Origin: Nitrososphaerales archaeon TH5895
GTDB lineage: Archaea; Thermoproteota; Nitrososphaeria; Nitrososphaerales; Nitrososphaeraceae
Assembly (NCBI GenBank): GCA_014523695.1
Contig: JAATVS010000365.1
Span: 1-5,332, forward strand
Direction of reading: 5' to 3'
Length of the DNA stretch: 5,332 bases
Part shown: piece by piece, positions 1 through 5,164 of the stretch
Layout: each line of letters starts with the position of its first letter
How positions within the stretch are numbered: the first letter of the stretch is position 1
The notes under the pieces: model-generated
Seen by the model: only the letters and a program-made list of their open reading frames with translations
The model's database searches: none
Told to the model about the DNA's origin: nothing
Position numbers and translations under genes: made by a program

Positions 1-1
1 A

Positions 2-283
2 TTATTGGACACTTTTCATATGAATATTGAGGAGGATTCGTTTTCACGGGCAATCGAATTGGCAGGGGGTCTCTTGTTCCACATGCACTTTGCAGACAAC
101 AATCGAAAAATGCCCGGAAGTGCGCATCTAGATTTTACATCCGTCTTGAAGGCCCTACACAAGATCAAATATCAGCGATATATCAGTTTTGAACCAAATT
201 TGGAACGGAGAAGTTATTCTAATTTCTTGAAGGAGGGAATCGCATACATCAAAGGACTTGATTCAATAATTAGCACAGGATGA
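2..283 (+). CDS. Sugar-phosphate isomerase/epimerase-like TIM barrel protein (C-terminal part)
   Basis: This is the last ~93 codons of a gene whose start lies left of the window; the frame is open to the left edge. It resembles the xylose isomerase-like TIM barrel family (AP endonuclease 2 fold), close to D-tagatose/D-psicose 3-epimerases, which use a divalent metal to epimerise ketoses at C3. Visible motifs are DTFHMNIEE near the left edge, HFADNNR about 26 residues later, and SFEPN near the C-terminus. Taking the Asp of DTFH as D185 of Pseudomonas cichorii D-tagatose 3-epimerase, the spacing places the His at 211, the Arg at 217 and the Glu of SFEPN at 246. These match the known metal and substrate ligands as I recall them; the fourth ligand (Glu152) would lie outside the window. 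The fold and metal site are well supported. The actual sugar substrate cannot be read from this fragment. The gene ends 79 bases before egtD on the same strand, but a functional link is not shown. Confidence 0.85.
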   Translation, partial: LLDTFHMNIEEDSFSRAIELAGGLLFHMHFADNNRKMPGSAHLDFTSVLKALHKIKYQRYISFEPNLERRSYSNFLKEGIAYIKGLDSIISTG

Positions 284-316
284 ATTGTACTTGAAGTTTA
301 GGTTCCTTTGCACAAC

Positions 317-346
317 TTATTTATGAACCTAATATTGCTATTTATA
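317..346 (+). promoter_or_regulatory. Possible promoter region of egtD
   Basis: The 79-base gap before egtD contains two TATA-like elements, CTTATTTAT at about 317-325 and TTTATA at 341-346. The first would put transcription start near 346-350 and give a leader of about 15 bases holding a weak AAGGT Shine-Dalgarno-like motif at 352-356. The second has the better consensus, but would start transcription at or just after the ATG at 363, which fits poorly. This suggests egtD can be transcribed separately from the upstream isomerase gene, but read-through is equally possible. Confidence 0.35.
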
Positions 347-362
347 CGAACAAGGTATAGAA

Positions 363-1358
363 ATGCAGCCATTTGTTTCACGTAATATCTCCTTTGTCGA
401 ACATCTTGCCAGGGATATAGTTGACGGGCTCTCCGAGGAGACAAACAAAAAATGGATAAAGCCAAAATATCTTTATGATGCAATAGGATCTAGTCTTTTT
501 GAGAGAATATGCGATCAGCCAGAATATTACCCTTTCAGAACAGAAACAGGAATTCTGAAGAGATTTGGACAACGTATCTTCGATTTTTTGAACGATGATG
601 TCACCGTCATCGAGCTAGGGAGTGGCAATTCCGCAAAGACGAGGATCCTGCTTTCCACCTTACTTGAGAATCAAAAACACATTTTCTACCTTCCGATTGA
701 TGTCTCCCAAGAAATTCTTTTGAAAACTACGCACAATCTCAACCGGGAGTTCAGTCGACTAGAAACCTTCGGCATAGCAGCTGATTATTCAGAAGGGATC
801 AGGGAGGCTTGCAAAATATCAGCTAAAAATGCAACAATGCCTGAAAGGAAATTTGTACTTTTCCTAGGATCTACTATCGGAAATTTTGAGTATCAAGAAG
901 CTATTGAATTTCTGATTTCGTTGAGAGAGAACATGCAAACAGGTGATTTCTTACTTTTAGGATTTGACCTTGAGAAGGATGTTAAATTGCTTGAAGATGC
1001 ATACAATGATAGATTAGGATTTACTGCAGCATTTAATCTTAATCTACTATCTCGAATAAATCGCGAGCTAGGAGGTGAATTCAGCCAGAGCAACTTTCGT
1101 CATCTGGCATTTTACAATACTGAACATCATAGGATAGAGATGAATCTGATCTCGAAAACGACACACGATGTGTATGTGAACAGACTCAGGAGATCGTTTT
1201 CCTTTTTTAAGAATGAAAGAATTCATACAGAAAATTCGTACAAATTCACTTTAGAAAAAATGAAGCATATTGTTGAACATTCTGGCTTTCGAATTGTAGA
1301 AAATTTTCTCGATCATGAGAATTTGTATTGCGTAGGTTTGATGGTTGCAAACAATTAG
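363..1358 (+). CDS. egtD: L-histidine N(alpha)-methyltransferase EgtD (331 aa)
   Basis: EgtD uses three S-adenosylmethionine molecules to trimethylate the alpha-amino group of histidine, giving hercynine, the first step of ergothioneine synthesis; it is cytosolic. Family signatures appear in order: YLYDAIGSSLFERI (36-49), PEYYPFRTE (53-61), the SAM-binding ELGSGNSAKTR (84-94), LPIDVS (110-115), FLGSTIGNF (167-175), AYND (213-216), RIEM (257-260) and TENSYKF (289-295). All histidine-binding residues of Mycobacterium smegmatis EgtD (Y39, Y56, N166, Y206, M252, E282, S284, as I recall them) have counterparts at matching spacing: Y38, Y55, N174, Y214, M260, E290 and S292. The E/S pair separates true EgtD from dimethylhistidine-type relatives and points to histidine as substrate. 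Length (331 aa against about 321) and the 37 residues before the first Tyr support the ATG at 363. The gene converges on egtB, stop to stop, with 38 bases between. Confidence 0.95.
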   Translation: MQPFVSRNISFVEHLARDIVDGLSEETNKKWIKPKYLYDAIGSSLFERICDQPEYYPFRTETGILKRFGQRIFDFLNDDVTVIELGSGNSAKTRILLSTLLENQKHIFYLPIDVSQEILLKTTHNLNREFSRLETFGIAADYSEGIREACKISAKNATMPERKFVLFLGSTIGNFEYQEAIEFLISLRENMQTGDFLLLGFDLEKDVKLLEDAYNDRLGFTAAFNLNLLSRINRELGGEFSQSNFRHLAFYNTEHHRIEMNLISKTTHDVYVNRLRRSFSFFKNERIHTENSYKFTLEKMKHIVEHSGFRIVENFLDHENLYCVGLMVANN

Positions 1359-1389
1359 GAATATTAAATGTAACTGCAAAGGAGGATCC

Positions 1390-1396
1390 AAAAAAA
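1390..1396 (-). terminator. Oligo-T tract directly after egtB
   Basis: On the minus strand seven T residues follow immediately after the egtB TAA stop. Archaeal RNA polymerase commonly terminates at such oligo-T tracts without needing a hairpin. The position between two convergent genes fits a terminator for egtB. No equally good T tract is seen on the plus strand just after egtD, so egtD transcripts may run into the 3' end of egtB as antisense. Confidence 0.5.
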
Positions 1397-2764
1397 TTAA
1401 GGGTCAGCAGCACATCTGAAACCTGAAAAGAGTATTCGCTCATTTGGTCTGAAATAATTTCTATAGCTATTTCTGATTTGTAAACATGGTGTGGCAAATG
1501 AACCTCCTCTTAGAACTTTCTGGTTAACGGACCACTTATCGGTATACTCAGAGAATTTCGATTTAAATCGTGGATACAAACTGTACTCTGAAGAGGTCCA
1601 TTCCCAGACGTCCCCTATCATTTGAAAGCATCCAAAGTAGCTTCTTCCTTGTCTATACGCTCCAATACGAGAAGGTGCCCAATTGTTAGACTCAAGAACA
1701 TTAGCGTACTTGTGAACGGTCAAATCTTCTCCCCATGGATACGAACATTTGCGGTGTAATTTATCATTCCAACTGGCAGCCTTTTCCCATTCTGCCTCAG
1801 TTGGGAGCCGTTTTCCTGCCCATCTAGCATATGCGTTTGCTTCGTAGAAGCTTACATTCACAACCGGTTCACTGGGATCCAACTTAAGGCTGCCCCTAAA
1901 GTCTTTCTTCATCCAGCATCCTTCTCCCTTTTCATAGGTCCAATAGAGAGGGGCTTTCCATTCGTGCTCTTTAACCAAGTCCCATCCGTCAGCCAACCAT
2001 AGTTTAAAATCATCGTATCCGCCGTCATCTATAAATCGCAGAAAATCTCCATTGGTGACTGGGAATGTATCTAACAAGTAATTCTCAAGAAAGACTTTGT
2101 GTTCTGGAAGCTCATTATCATAACAGAACTGGTTGCCAGGATAGCCAAGGTTATAAATTCCTCCAGGGATCTTCACCATAGAAAGACGTGCCTCGTTAAC
2201 TTTTGTACTACCCTCCATAGGGTCTTCCTGTGCTTCAGGAGATTTCATAGTTGGGGGTCGAAAATTATCATCCGGATCGATGAACCGATTGAAGTAATAC
2301 TGTAAATCGTAAATCATTAGCTCCTGATGCTGCATTTCATGCTGATTGGCTAATTTTATGTCATAATATAGATCATCATGACAATCGGCATTTCCCTGTT
2401 TCAGAAATCCTACAACTTCCTTGTCTATAAATGATCTATATTGCAAGGTTTGTTTGATGGTCGGCCTTGGAAATCTTCCTCTTTGATGTTTACTCAGAAT
2501 AAAATCATATTTTTGATAATATGAGTTTAAGTAGGCCAAGTTAATTTCCTTGGGTAGAGATATTTTCACTCCGTGCTTCTCAAGCATTTTTTGGAAAAAC
2601 CAGCTAACATGGGCCAGGTGCCAATTAGGTGGGCTGCCAAAATCACTAGCTTGTACTACTGCATCCTCATGCCTAAGCTGAGAGAATATTTCAAGGGTAG
2701 TTCGCCTTGTGGACTTGAATTCTTTTGTTAGGGATTCTAACGAATCCTGAAAGACCTGCGTCAC
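1397..2764 (-). CDS. egtB: Hercynine oxygenase / sulfoxide synthase EgtB (455 aa)
   Basis: EgtB is a mononuclear non-heme iron enzyme that uses O2 to join a thiol donor to C2 of the hercynine imidazole as a sulfoxide. The N-terminal DinB-like domain (about 10-160) has NWHLAHVSWFF (47-57) and QHEMQHQE (141-148). H52, H142 and H146 are the expected iron ligands, equivalent to H51, H134 and H138 of the Mycolicibacterium thermoresistibile enzyme. The C-terminal FGE-sulfatase/C-type-lectin-like domain runs from about 195 to the end, with IPGGIYNLG, PVTNGDFLRF, RLPTEAEWEKAA, GDVWEWTSS, VLRGGSFAT and SGFRCA. Length is normal for the family. In the C-terminal motif RNYFRPNERILFSG, F438 and E442 occupy the places of D416 and R420, which hold gamma-glutamylcysteine in the mycobacterial protein; this argues for cysteine as donor (inference). 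Translation starts at GTG: an in-frame TAG lies immediately upstream, and a TATA box 26-27 bases before fits a leaderless mRNA. Confidence 0.94.
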   Translation of the reverse strand: MTQVFQDSLESLTKEFKSTRRTTLEIFSQLRHEDAVVQASDFGSPPNWHLAHVSWFFQKMLEKHGVKISLPKEINLAYLNSYYQKYDFILSKHQRGRFPRPTIKQTLQYRSFIDKEVVGFLKQGNADCHDDLYYDIKLANQHEMQHQELMIYDLQYYFNRFIDPDDNFRPPTMKSPEAQEDPMEGSTKVNEARLSMVKIPGGIYNLGYPGNQFCYDNELPEHKVFLENYLLDTFPVTNGDFLRFIDDGGYDDFKLWLADGWDLVKEHEWKAPLYWTYEKGEGCWMKKDFRGSLKLDPSEPVVNVSFYEANAYARWAGKRLPTEAEWEKAASWNDKLHRKCSYPWGEDLTVHKYANVLESNNWAPSRIGAYRQGRSYFGCFQMIGDVWEWTSSEYSLYPRFKSKFSEYTDKWSVNQKVLRGGSFATPCLQIRNSYRNYFRPNERILFSGFRCAADP

Positions 2765-2785
2765 CTATTAACATGTAGAAATATC

Positions 2786-2795
2786 ATTTATAAAT
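2786..2795 (-). promoter_or_regulatory. TATA box of egtB (leaderless promoter)
   Basis: The sequence ATTTATAAAT is a perfect palindrome matching the archaeal TATA consensus. Its centre is 26-27 bases from the GTG start of egtB, the standard distance from TATA box to transcription start, so the mRNA most likely begins at or next to the start codon. On the minus strand it is preceded by a purine-rich GAAGA that could serve as the TFB-recognition element. No Shine-Dalgarno sequence is needed or seen. Confidence 0.7.
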
Positions 2796-2886
2796 CGATC
2801 TTCGCCAGCATTAGCCATTCAAGATTGATAAATAGACTGGTAGTTTCTATGGATTAACAGATGGGAGAACCATTGCCTAATGCCGA

Positions 2887-3102
2887 TCATACTGTCGATC
2901 TGTTAGCCCACTTGACGATTGTTAATGTGCTTACCGCAGAACCAACTATTCCTGCTACCAGCGCCCCTACAGTCTTGTGATCTATGATGCCTGGCACAGC
3001 CTGGCCTAACCATTCAGCAATATCTGGCAACACAATATATCCAGCGAATCCTATTAAGAAGCCCATTACCCAAAACAAGAAAATTATGAGCCCTCTTGAC
3101 AT
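2887..3102 (-). CDS. Small two-helix membrane protein (71 aa), function unknown
   Basis: I do not recognise the family. The protein starts MSRGLIIFLFW and has two hydrophobic segments, roughly residues 4-26 and 44-66. A short loop between them carries acidic and basic residues (PDIAEW, DHKT), and the tail WANRSTV is basic. It would form a small helical hairpin in the cytoplasmic membrane. The frame continues upstream to an ATG at 3135, but the ATG at 3102 is chosen because a strong Shine-Dalgarno sequence (GGAGGAG, 3111-3117) lies 8 bases before it and would be buried inside the longer version. The glycine-rich second helix (GALVAGIVGSAVS) is typical of tightly packed small membrane proteins. 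It lies 122 bases upstream of egtB on the same strand, but egtB has its own promoter, so a joint role is not implied. Confidence 0.65.
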   Translation of the reverse strand: MSRGLIIFLFWVMGFLIGFAGYIVLPDIAEWLGQAVPGIIDHKTVGALVAGIVGSAVSTLTIVKWANRSTV

Positions 3103-3110
3103 CTCAATTA

Positions 3111-3117
3111 CTCCTCC
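3111..3117 (-). promoter_or_regulatory. Strong ribosome binding site deciding the start of the small membrane protein
   Basis: GGAGGAG on the minus strand lies 8 bases upstream of the ATG at 3102. It is the clearest Shine-Dalgarno motif in front of a gene in the window and favours the 71-residue over the 82-residue version. A weak TATA-like element (GATTTAGA, about 3154-3161) would give a leader of about 30 bases containing this site. Confidence 0.6.
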
Positions 3118-3135
3118 GCAGATGCATGACTCCAA

Positions 3136-3324
3136 AACAATTCGTGATTAGCTCTAAATCACTAGTCAGACTGCGATCCACAACCCAGTTTTGTCATTTC
3201 CCAAATAAGCATTAATGTCAAATATTATCGCATAGATGCACAAAATATTACTCTTGAACTCTTCAAATTAGCTATTCAAATCATGGTCTGTATCTACAAA
3301 AGTTTTCAATTAAAATAAATACTT
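3136..3324. other. AT-rich intergenic region between divergent transcription units
   Basis: There is no convincing gene here. The stretch separates the minus-strand membrane protein from the plus-strand unit leading into TFB, so it should hold promoters for both. The minus-strand candidate is near 3157. For the plus strand there is only AT-rich sequence (TTAAAATAAATACTT, about 3310-3324) without a clear TATA consensus at the right distance. If the doubtful frame at 3325-3570 is not a gene, the noncoding stretch before TFB grows to about 430 bases, which would mean a long TFB leader or a promoter inside it. Confidence 0.4.
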
Positions 3325-3570
3325 ATGACCATTTCAAATAAATATAATGCTGGCTTCTGCGTTCTGACGATCAAGGTGGTTGGATATGCTCACGTGATTT
3401 GGATCACTGACGAAATGGTGGAGAATGCTTTTTCTATTAATTTTTGGAAATCGATGGTTGCAATATCGGGATTTACTTATGTCAGAGACGGTGTCAGTAG
3501 TTTTCATGCCGTAGCTATGGAGCATGATCAGGGGAGCCGCTTTGAATCAGGGGTAGCTAATCAAGTATGA
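3325..3570 (+). CDS. Doubtful small protein (81 aa) overlapping the TFB start
   Basis: I do not recognise this protein. It begins MTISNKYNAGFCVLTIKVVG and has no membrane segment or known motif that I can see. In its favour, the TGA stop overlaps the proposed TFB start as ATGA, the usual arrangement of translationally coupled genes, and it fills an otherwise long gap. Against it, there is no Shine-Dalgarno sequence or well-placed TATA box, and an overlapping 63-codon frame exists on the other strand, so it may be a chance frame in the TFB leader. It could also act as an upstream frame controlling TFB translation. Confidence 0.38.
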   Translation: MTISNKYNAGFCVLTIKVVGYAHVIWITDEMVENAFSINFWKSMVAISGFTYVRDGVSSFHAVAMEHDQGSRFESGVANQV

Positions 3571-4715
3571 CAAGCATGGACTATTGTACGATATGTCCTG
3601 AATGTGATTCTCGGCTAATACATGACCAAAGCAAAGGCGAATACATTTGCGAAAGGTGTGGATGTGTTGTTATGGATCAGATAAATGACTATGGCCCTGA
3701 GAGTCATTCTAATGATTTTGAAGAGAAGAATAAGTTGACTAGGGCAAGTGGTCATACTAGTTATTCCTTGCATGATTATGGACTAAGAACAGAGATAGGA
3801 TTTAGTTCGAAGGACTACAGCGGCAAAAATATTGATTATGCGATTGCGGAACAAATGAATACTATGAGAAAATGGCAATCCCGAATTAGGGTTGCTTCTC
3901 CAAAGGAAAGAAGACTGTCAAATGTCTTGTACAAGATCAACGAAATATGTTCGCTGTTATCTCTTCCTAAGACTATTACTGAAACCGCTGCAAAGTTCTA
4001 TCGCCTGTATGAAAATAGGAGTGAGGCAAAAGGAAAATCAGTGATTTGTATTGCAGCCGCTACAATCTATCTTGCTTGCAAGAAATGCAATGTGGTGAGG
4101 TCTCTTGAGGAAATTGTTAGTCCATTAGGCACTGGTGAAAAATCCAAAGCAAATACTAGACTAGCTTCCAAATACTACAGATCCATGGTCATGGAAATGG
4201 GAATGTTCTCCGAATCCTATATTCGGCCTAGATACGAATATCGGCATTTCGAGAATTTATCGGAAAAGCCTAGGATAGGCCCATACTATTTTGAAGAGTC
4301 AAATAGCCAGAATAAATTGCGAACAAGCAACTTGACCGGCCACTCCTTGCTTCCTGTTACCACCCGGACTCCGACTCTTGCGGTCATTAAACACGATACT
4401 TATCCTGTATCTGCAGCAATAGACCAGTATATATCTAAATTGGCCAACATGGCTAAGATCGATACAAAAGTTGAAAGACTGGCGATCGATATAGCTCACA
4501 AGACAAATGATCATATGCTTGCTGATGGTAAATCGCCACATGGTCTTGCAGCAGCTTACATATATCTTGCGTCGGTACTCTTGGGAGTAAGTTTGTTACA
4601 GATGGAGATTTCAAGCTTTGCGGGGATTACGGAAGTAACCATAAGAAATAGGTGTAAGGATATATTGTCCTCGTTCAAGATGACCATATATGTACGACCG
4701 TTACATAAAATGTAA
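3567..4715 (+). CDS. tfb: Transcription initiation factor B, divergent form with inter-repeat insertion (382 aa)
   Basis: TFB bridges TBP-bound TATA DNA and RNA polymerase at archaeal promoters. The N-terminal zinc ribbon uses C10, C13, C28 and C31 (CPEC ... CERC). A B-reader/linker region follows with SYSLHDYGLRTEIGFSSKD (65-83) and the conserved MRKWQSRIRV (100-109). The usual GPEWR after the ribbon reads GPESH here. The first cyclin fold spans about 111-215 (TAAKFYRLYENR, AAATIYLACKKC). The second spans about 283-378 (GKSPHGLAAAYIYLAS, then the DNA-recognition helix ITEVTIRNRCKDI, 354-366). Between the folds lie about 60 extra residues (roughly 218-280), rich in Arg, Tyr, Ser and Thr. Archaeal TFBs are typically near 300 residues with the folds almost adjacent, so this is a long, specialised paralogue rather than the housekeeping copy (inference). 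The start could also be M4 at 3576; both leave the ribbon intact. Neither has a clear Shine-Dalgarno sequence. Confidence 0.95.
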   Translation: MTSMDYCTICPECDSRLIHDQSKGEYICERCGCVVMDQINDYGPESHSNDFEEKNKLTRASGHTSYSLHDYGLRTEIGFSSKDYSGKNIDYAIAEQMNTMRKWQSRIRVASPKERRLSNVLYKINEICSLLSLPKTITETAAKFYRLYENRSEAKGKSVICIAAATIYLACKKCNVVRSLEEIVSPLGTGEKSKANTRLASKYYRSMVMEMGMFSESYIRPRYEYRHFENLSEKPRIGPYYFEESNSQNKLRTSNLTGHSLLPVTTRTPTLAVIKHDTYPVSAAIDQYISKLANMAKIDTKVERLAIDIAHKTNDHMLADGKSPHGLAAAYIYLASVLLGVSLLQMEISSFAGITEVTIRNRCKDILSSFKMTIYVRPLHKM

Positions 4716-4722
4716 GACTTGT
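4709..4722 (+). repeat. 14-base direct repeat, copy 1
   Basis: AATGTAAGACTTGT occurs here across the TFB stop codon and again, perfectly, at 4983-4996. The two copies are 274 bases apart and bracket the doubtful 76-codon frame. Beyond the 14 bases the flanks do not clearly match. Confidence 0.7.
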
Positions 4723-4744
4723 GAATCTTTGAATTACCATGTAA

Positions 4745-4975
4745 ATGGGAGATTTTTACGACTCAGTTTTGATCCTAACCGGCTTTGGTACGCTTAAGGG
4801 GGCGACGTATAAGGCAAAAATATGTTTAGAATTCAGTGTAGTACGTAACGGTTCTAGGATTAGAAATGTGTATAATACCACCAAGTGTTTTTATGTTCAA
4901 GCCTTAAAAATTGACAGAACAATCAAGGGGGAACAAGACTATTCTTCATACTATTATTCTCTCACTGTAAGATAG
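4745..4975 (+). CDS. Doubtful small protein (76 aa) between TFB and rps25e
   Basis: I do not recognise this product, which starts MGDFYDSVLILTGFGTLKGA and ends with a Tyr-rich tail (YSSYYYSLTVR) before tandem TAG stops. It carries two scattered cysteines and several basic residues, with no membrane segment or known motif. The start lies 29 bases after the TFB stop, with no Shine-Dalgarno sequence and no TATA box at the proper distance, so expression would depend on TFB read-through. It lies wholly inside the interval bounded by the 14-base direct repeat. It may be a chance frame in noncoding DNA; if so, the stretch 4716-5164 is a 449-base gene-free region. Confidence 0.25.
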   Translation: MGDFYDSVLILTGFGTLKGATYKAKICLEFSVVRNGSRIRNVYNTTKCFYVQALKIDRTIKGEQDYSSYYYSLTVR

Positions 4976-4982
4976 TAGAACT

Positions 4983-4996
4983 AATGTAAGACTTGT
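4983..4996 (+). repeat. 14-base direct repeat, copy 2
   Basis: This is a perfect second copy of the element at 4709-4722, located just after the stop of the doubtful 76-codon frame. A shorter TGTAAGA core also occurs at 4966-4972. Confidence 0.7.
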
Positions 4997-5031
4997 TCGC
5001 ATTCATCTATGAAATGCAGACCCAATGAATT

Positions 5032-5058
5032 ACTCTCTAGAGGCTCGTCAAAGAGAGT
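5032..5058. repeat. Inverted repeat ACTCTCT / AGAGAGT
   Basis: The 7-base arms at 5032-5038 and 5052-5058 are separated by 13 bases and could form a hairpin. A further GAGAGT at 5071-5076 can pair with the same left arm, so two mutually exclusive stems are possible. No T tract follows directly, so it does not look like a simple terminator. Confidence 0.4.
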
Positions 5059-5133
5059 TCAATACTCCTCGAGAGTCATATCTTGTCAAAAATTAGCTTC
5101 CGATGAAAAACATCCCCGTCTTATGGCGTACAA

Positions 5134-5141
5134 CTTATATT
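5134..5141 (+). promoter_or_regulatory. TATA box of rps25e (leaderless promoter)
   Basis: CTTATATT is centred about 27 bases before the ATG at 5165, the distance expected when transcription starts at or just before the start codon. It sits at the left arm of a small inverted repeat, CAACTT (5131-5136) and AAGTTG (5152-5157). No Shine-Dalgarno motif precedes the ATG, again as in leaderless archaeal mRNAs. Confidence 0.55.
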
Positions 5142-5164
5142 GAACAAATACAAGTTGGAATTCC

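Larger units (their letters stand above)
4976..5164. other. Noncoding region upstream of rps25e with inverted repeats
   Basis: No gene is seen. The region contains copy 2 of the direct repeat, a cluster of short inverted repeats at 5032-5076, and the TATA box of rps25e. The inverted repeats are partly alternative to each other (ACTCTCT can pair with AGAGAGT or GAGAGT). Because the promoter lies downstream at about 5134-5141, this cluster would be in DNA upstream of the rps25e transcript or in the tail of a transcript coming from TFB. Confidence 0.4.

Noticed and set aside
298..1093. Minus-strand open frames (298-483, 378-572, 893-1093) under egtD
   Set aside because: They lie antisense to a fully conserved EgtD, have no recognisable content and no start signals.
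1371..1402. Gene-end region GGAGGATCC plus A tract as a Shine-Dalgarno for a plus-strand gene
   Set aside because: The purine-rich motif is not followed by a usable start codon with an open frame; the A tract is better read as the egtB terminator on the other strand.
1246..1497. Minus-strand frame across the egtD-egtB junction
   Set aside because: It overlaps the ends of two well-supported genes and shows no family resemblance; it is a by-product of their composition.
2099..2305. Plus-strand 68-codon frame inside egtB
   Set aside because: It is antisense to the conserved FGE-like domain of EgtB and has no motif or ribosome site.
3103..3135. Upstream ATG at 3135 adding 11 residues to the small membrane protein
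   Set aside because: The added codons contain the Shine-Dalgarno sequence of the ATG at 3102, and the extension (ESCICGGVIE) would put charged residues and cysteines before the first helix without support.
3334..3525. Minus-strand 63-codon frame opposite the small frame before TFB
   Set aside because: There is no start signal or recognisable content, and the plus-strand alternative at least has the ATGA overlap with TFB.
4299..4541. Minus-strand 80-codon frame under the TFB inter-repeat insertion
   Set aside because: I considered whether the insertion could be an inserted antisense gene. The frame runs on into the second cyclin fold and has no start signals, so it is a shadow.
5050..5076. 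T-loop-like GTTCAATAC suggesting a tRNA
   Set aside because: The flanking stem has mismatches, and no acceptor stem, D-arm or anticodon arm can be found around it.
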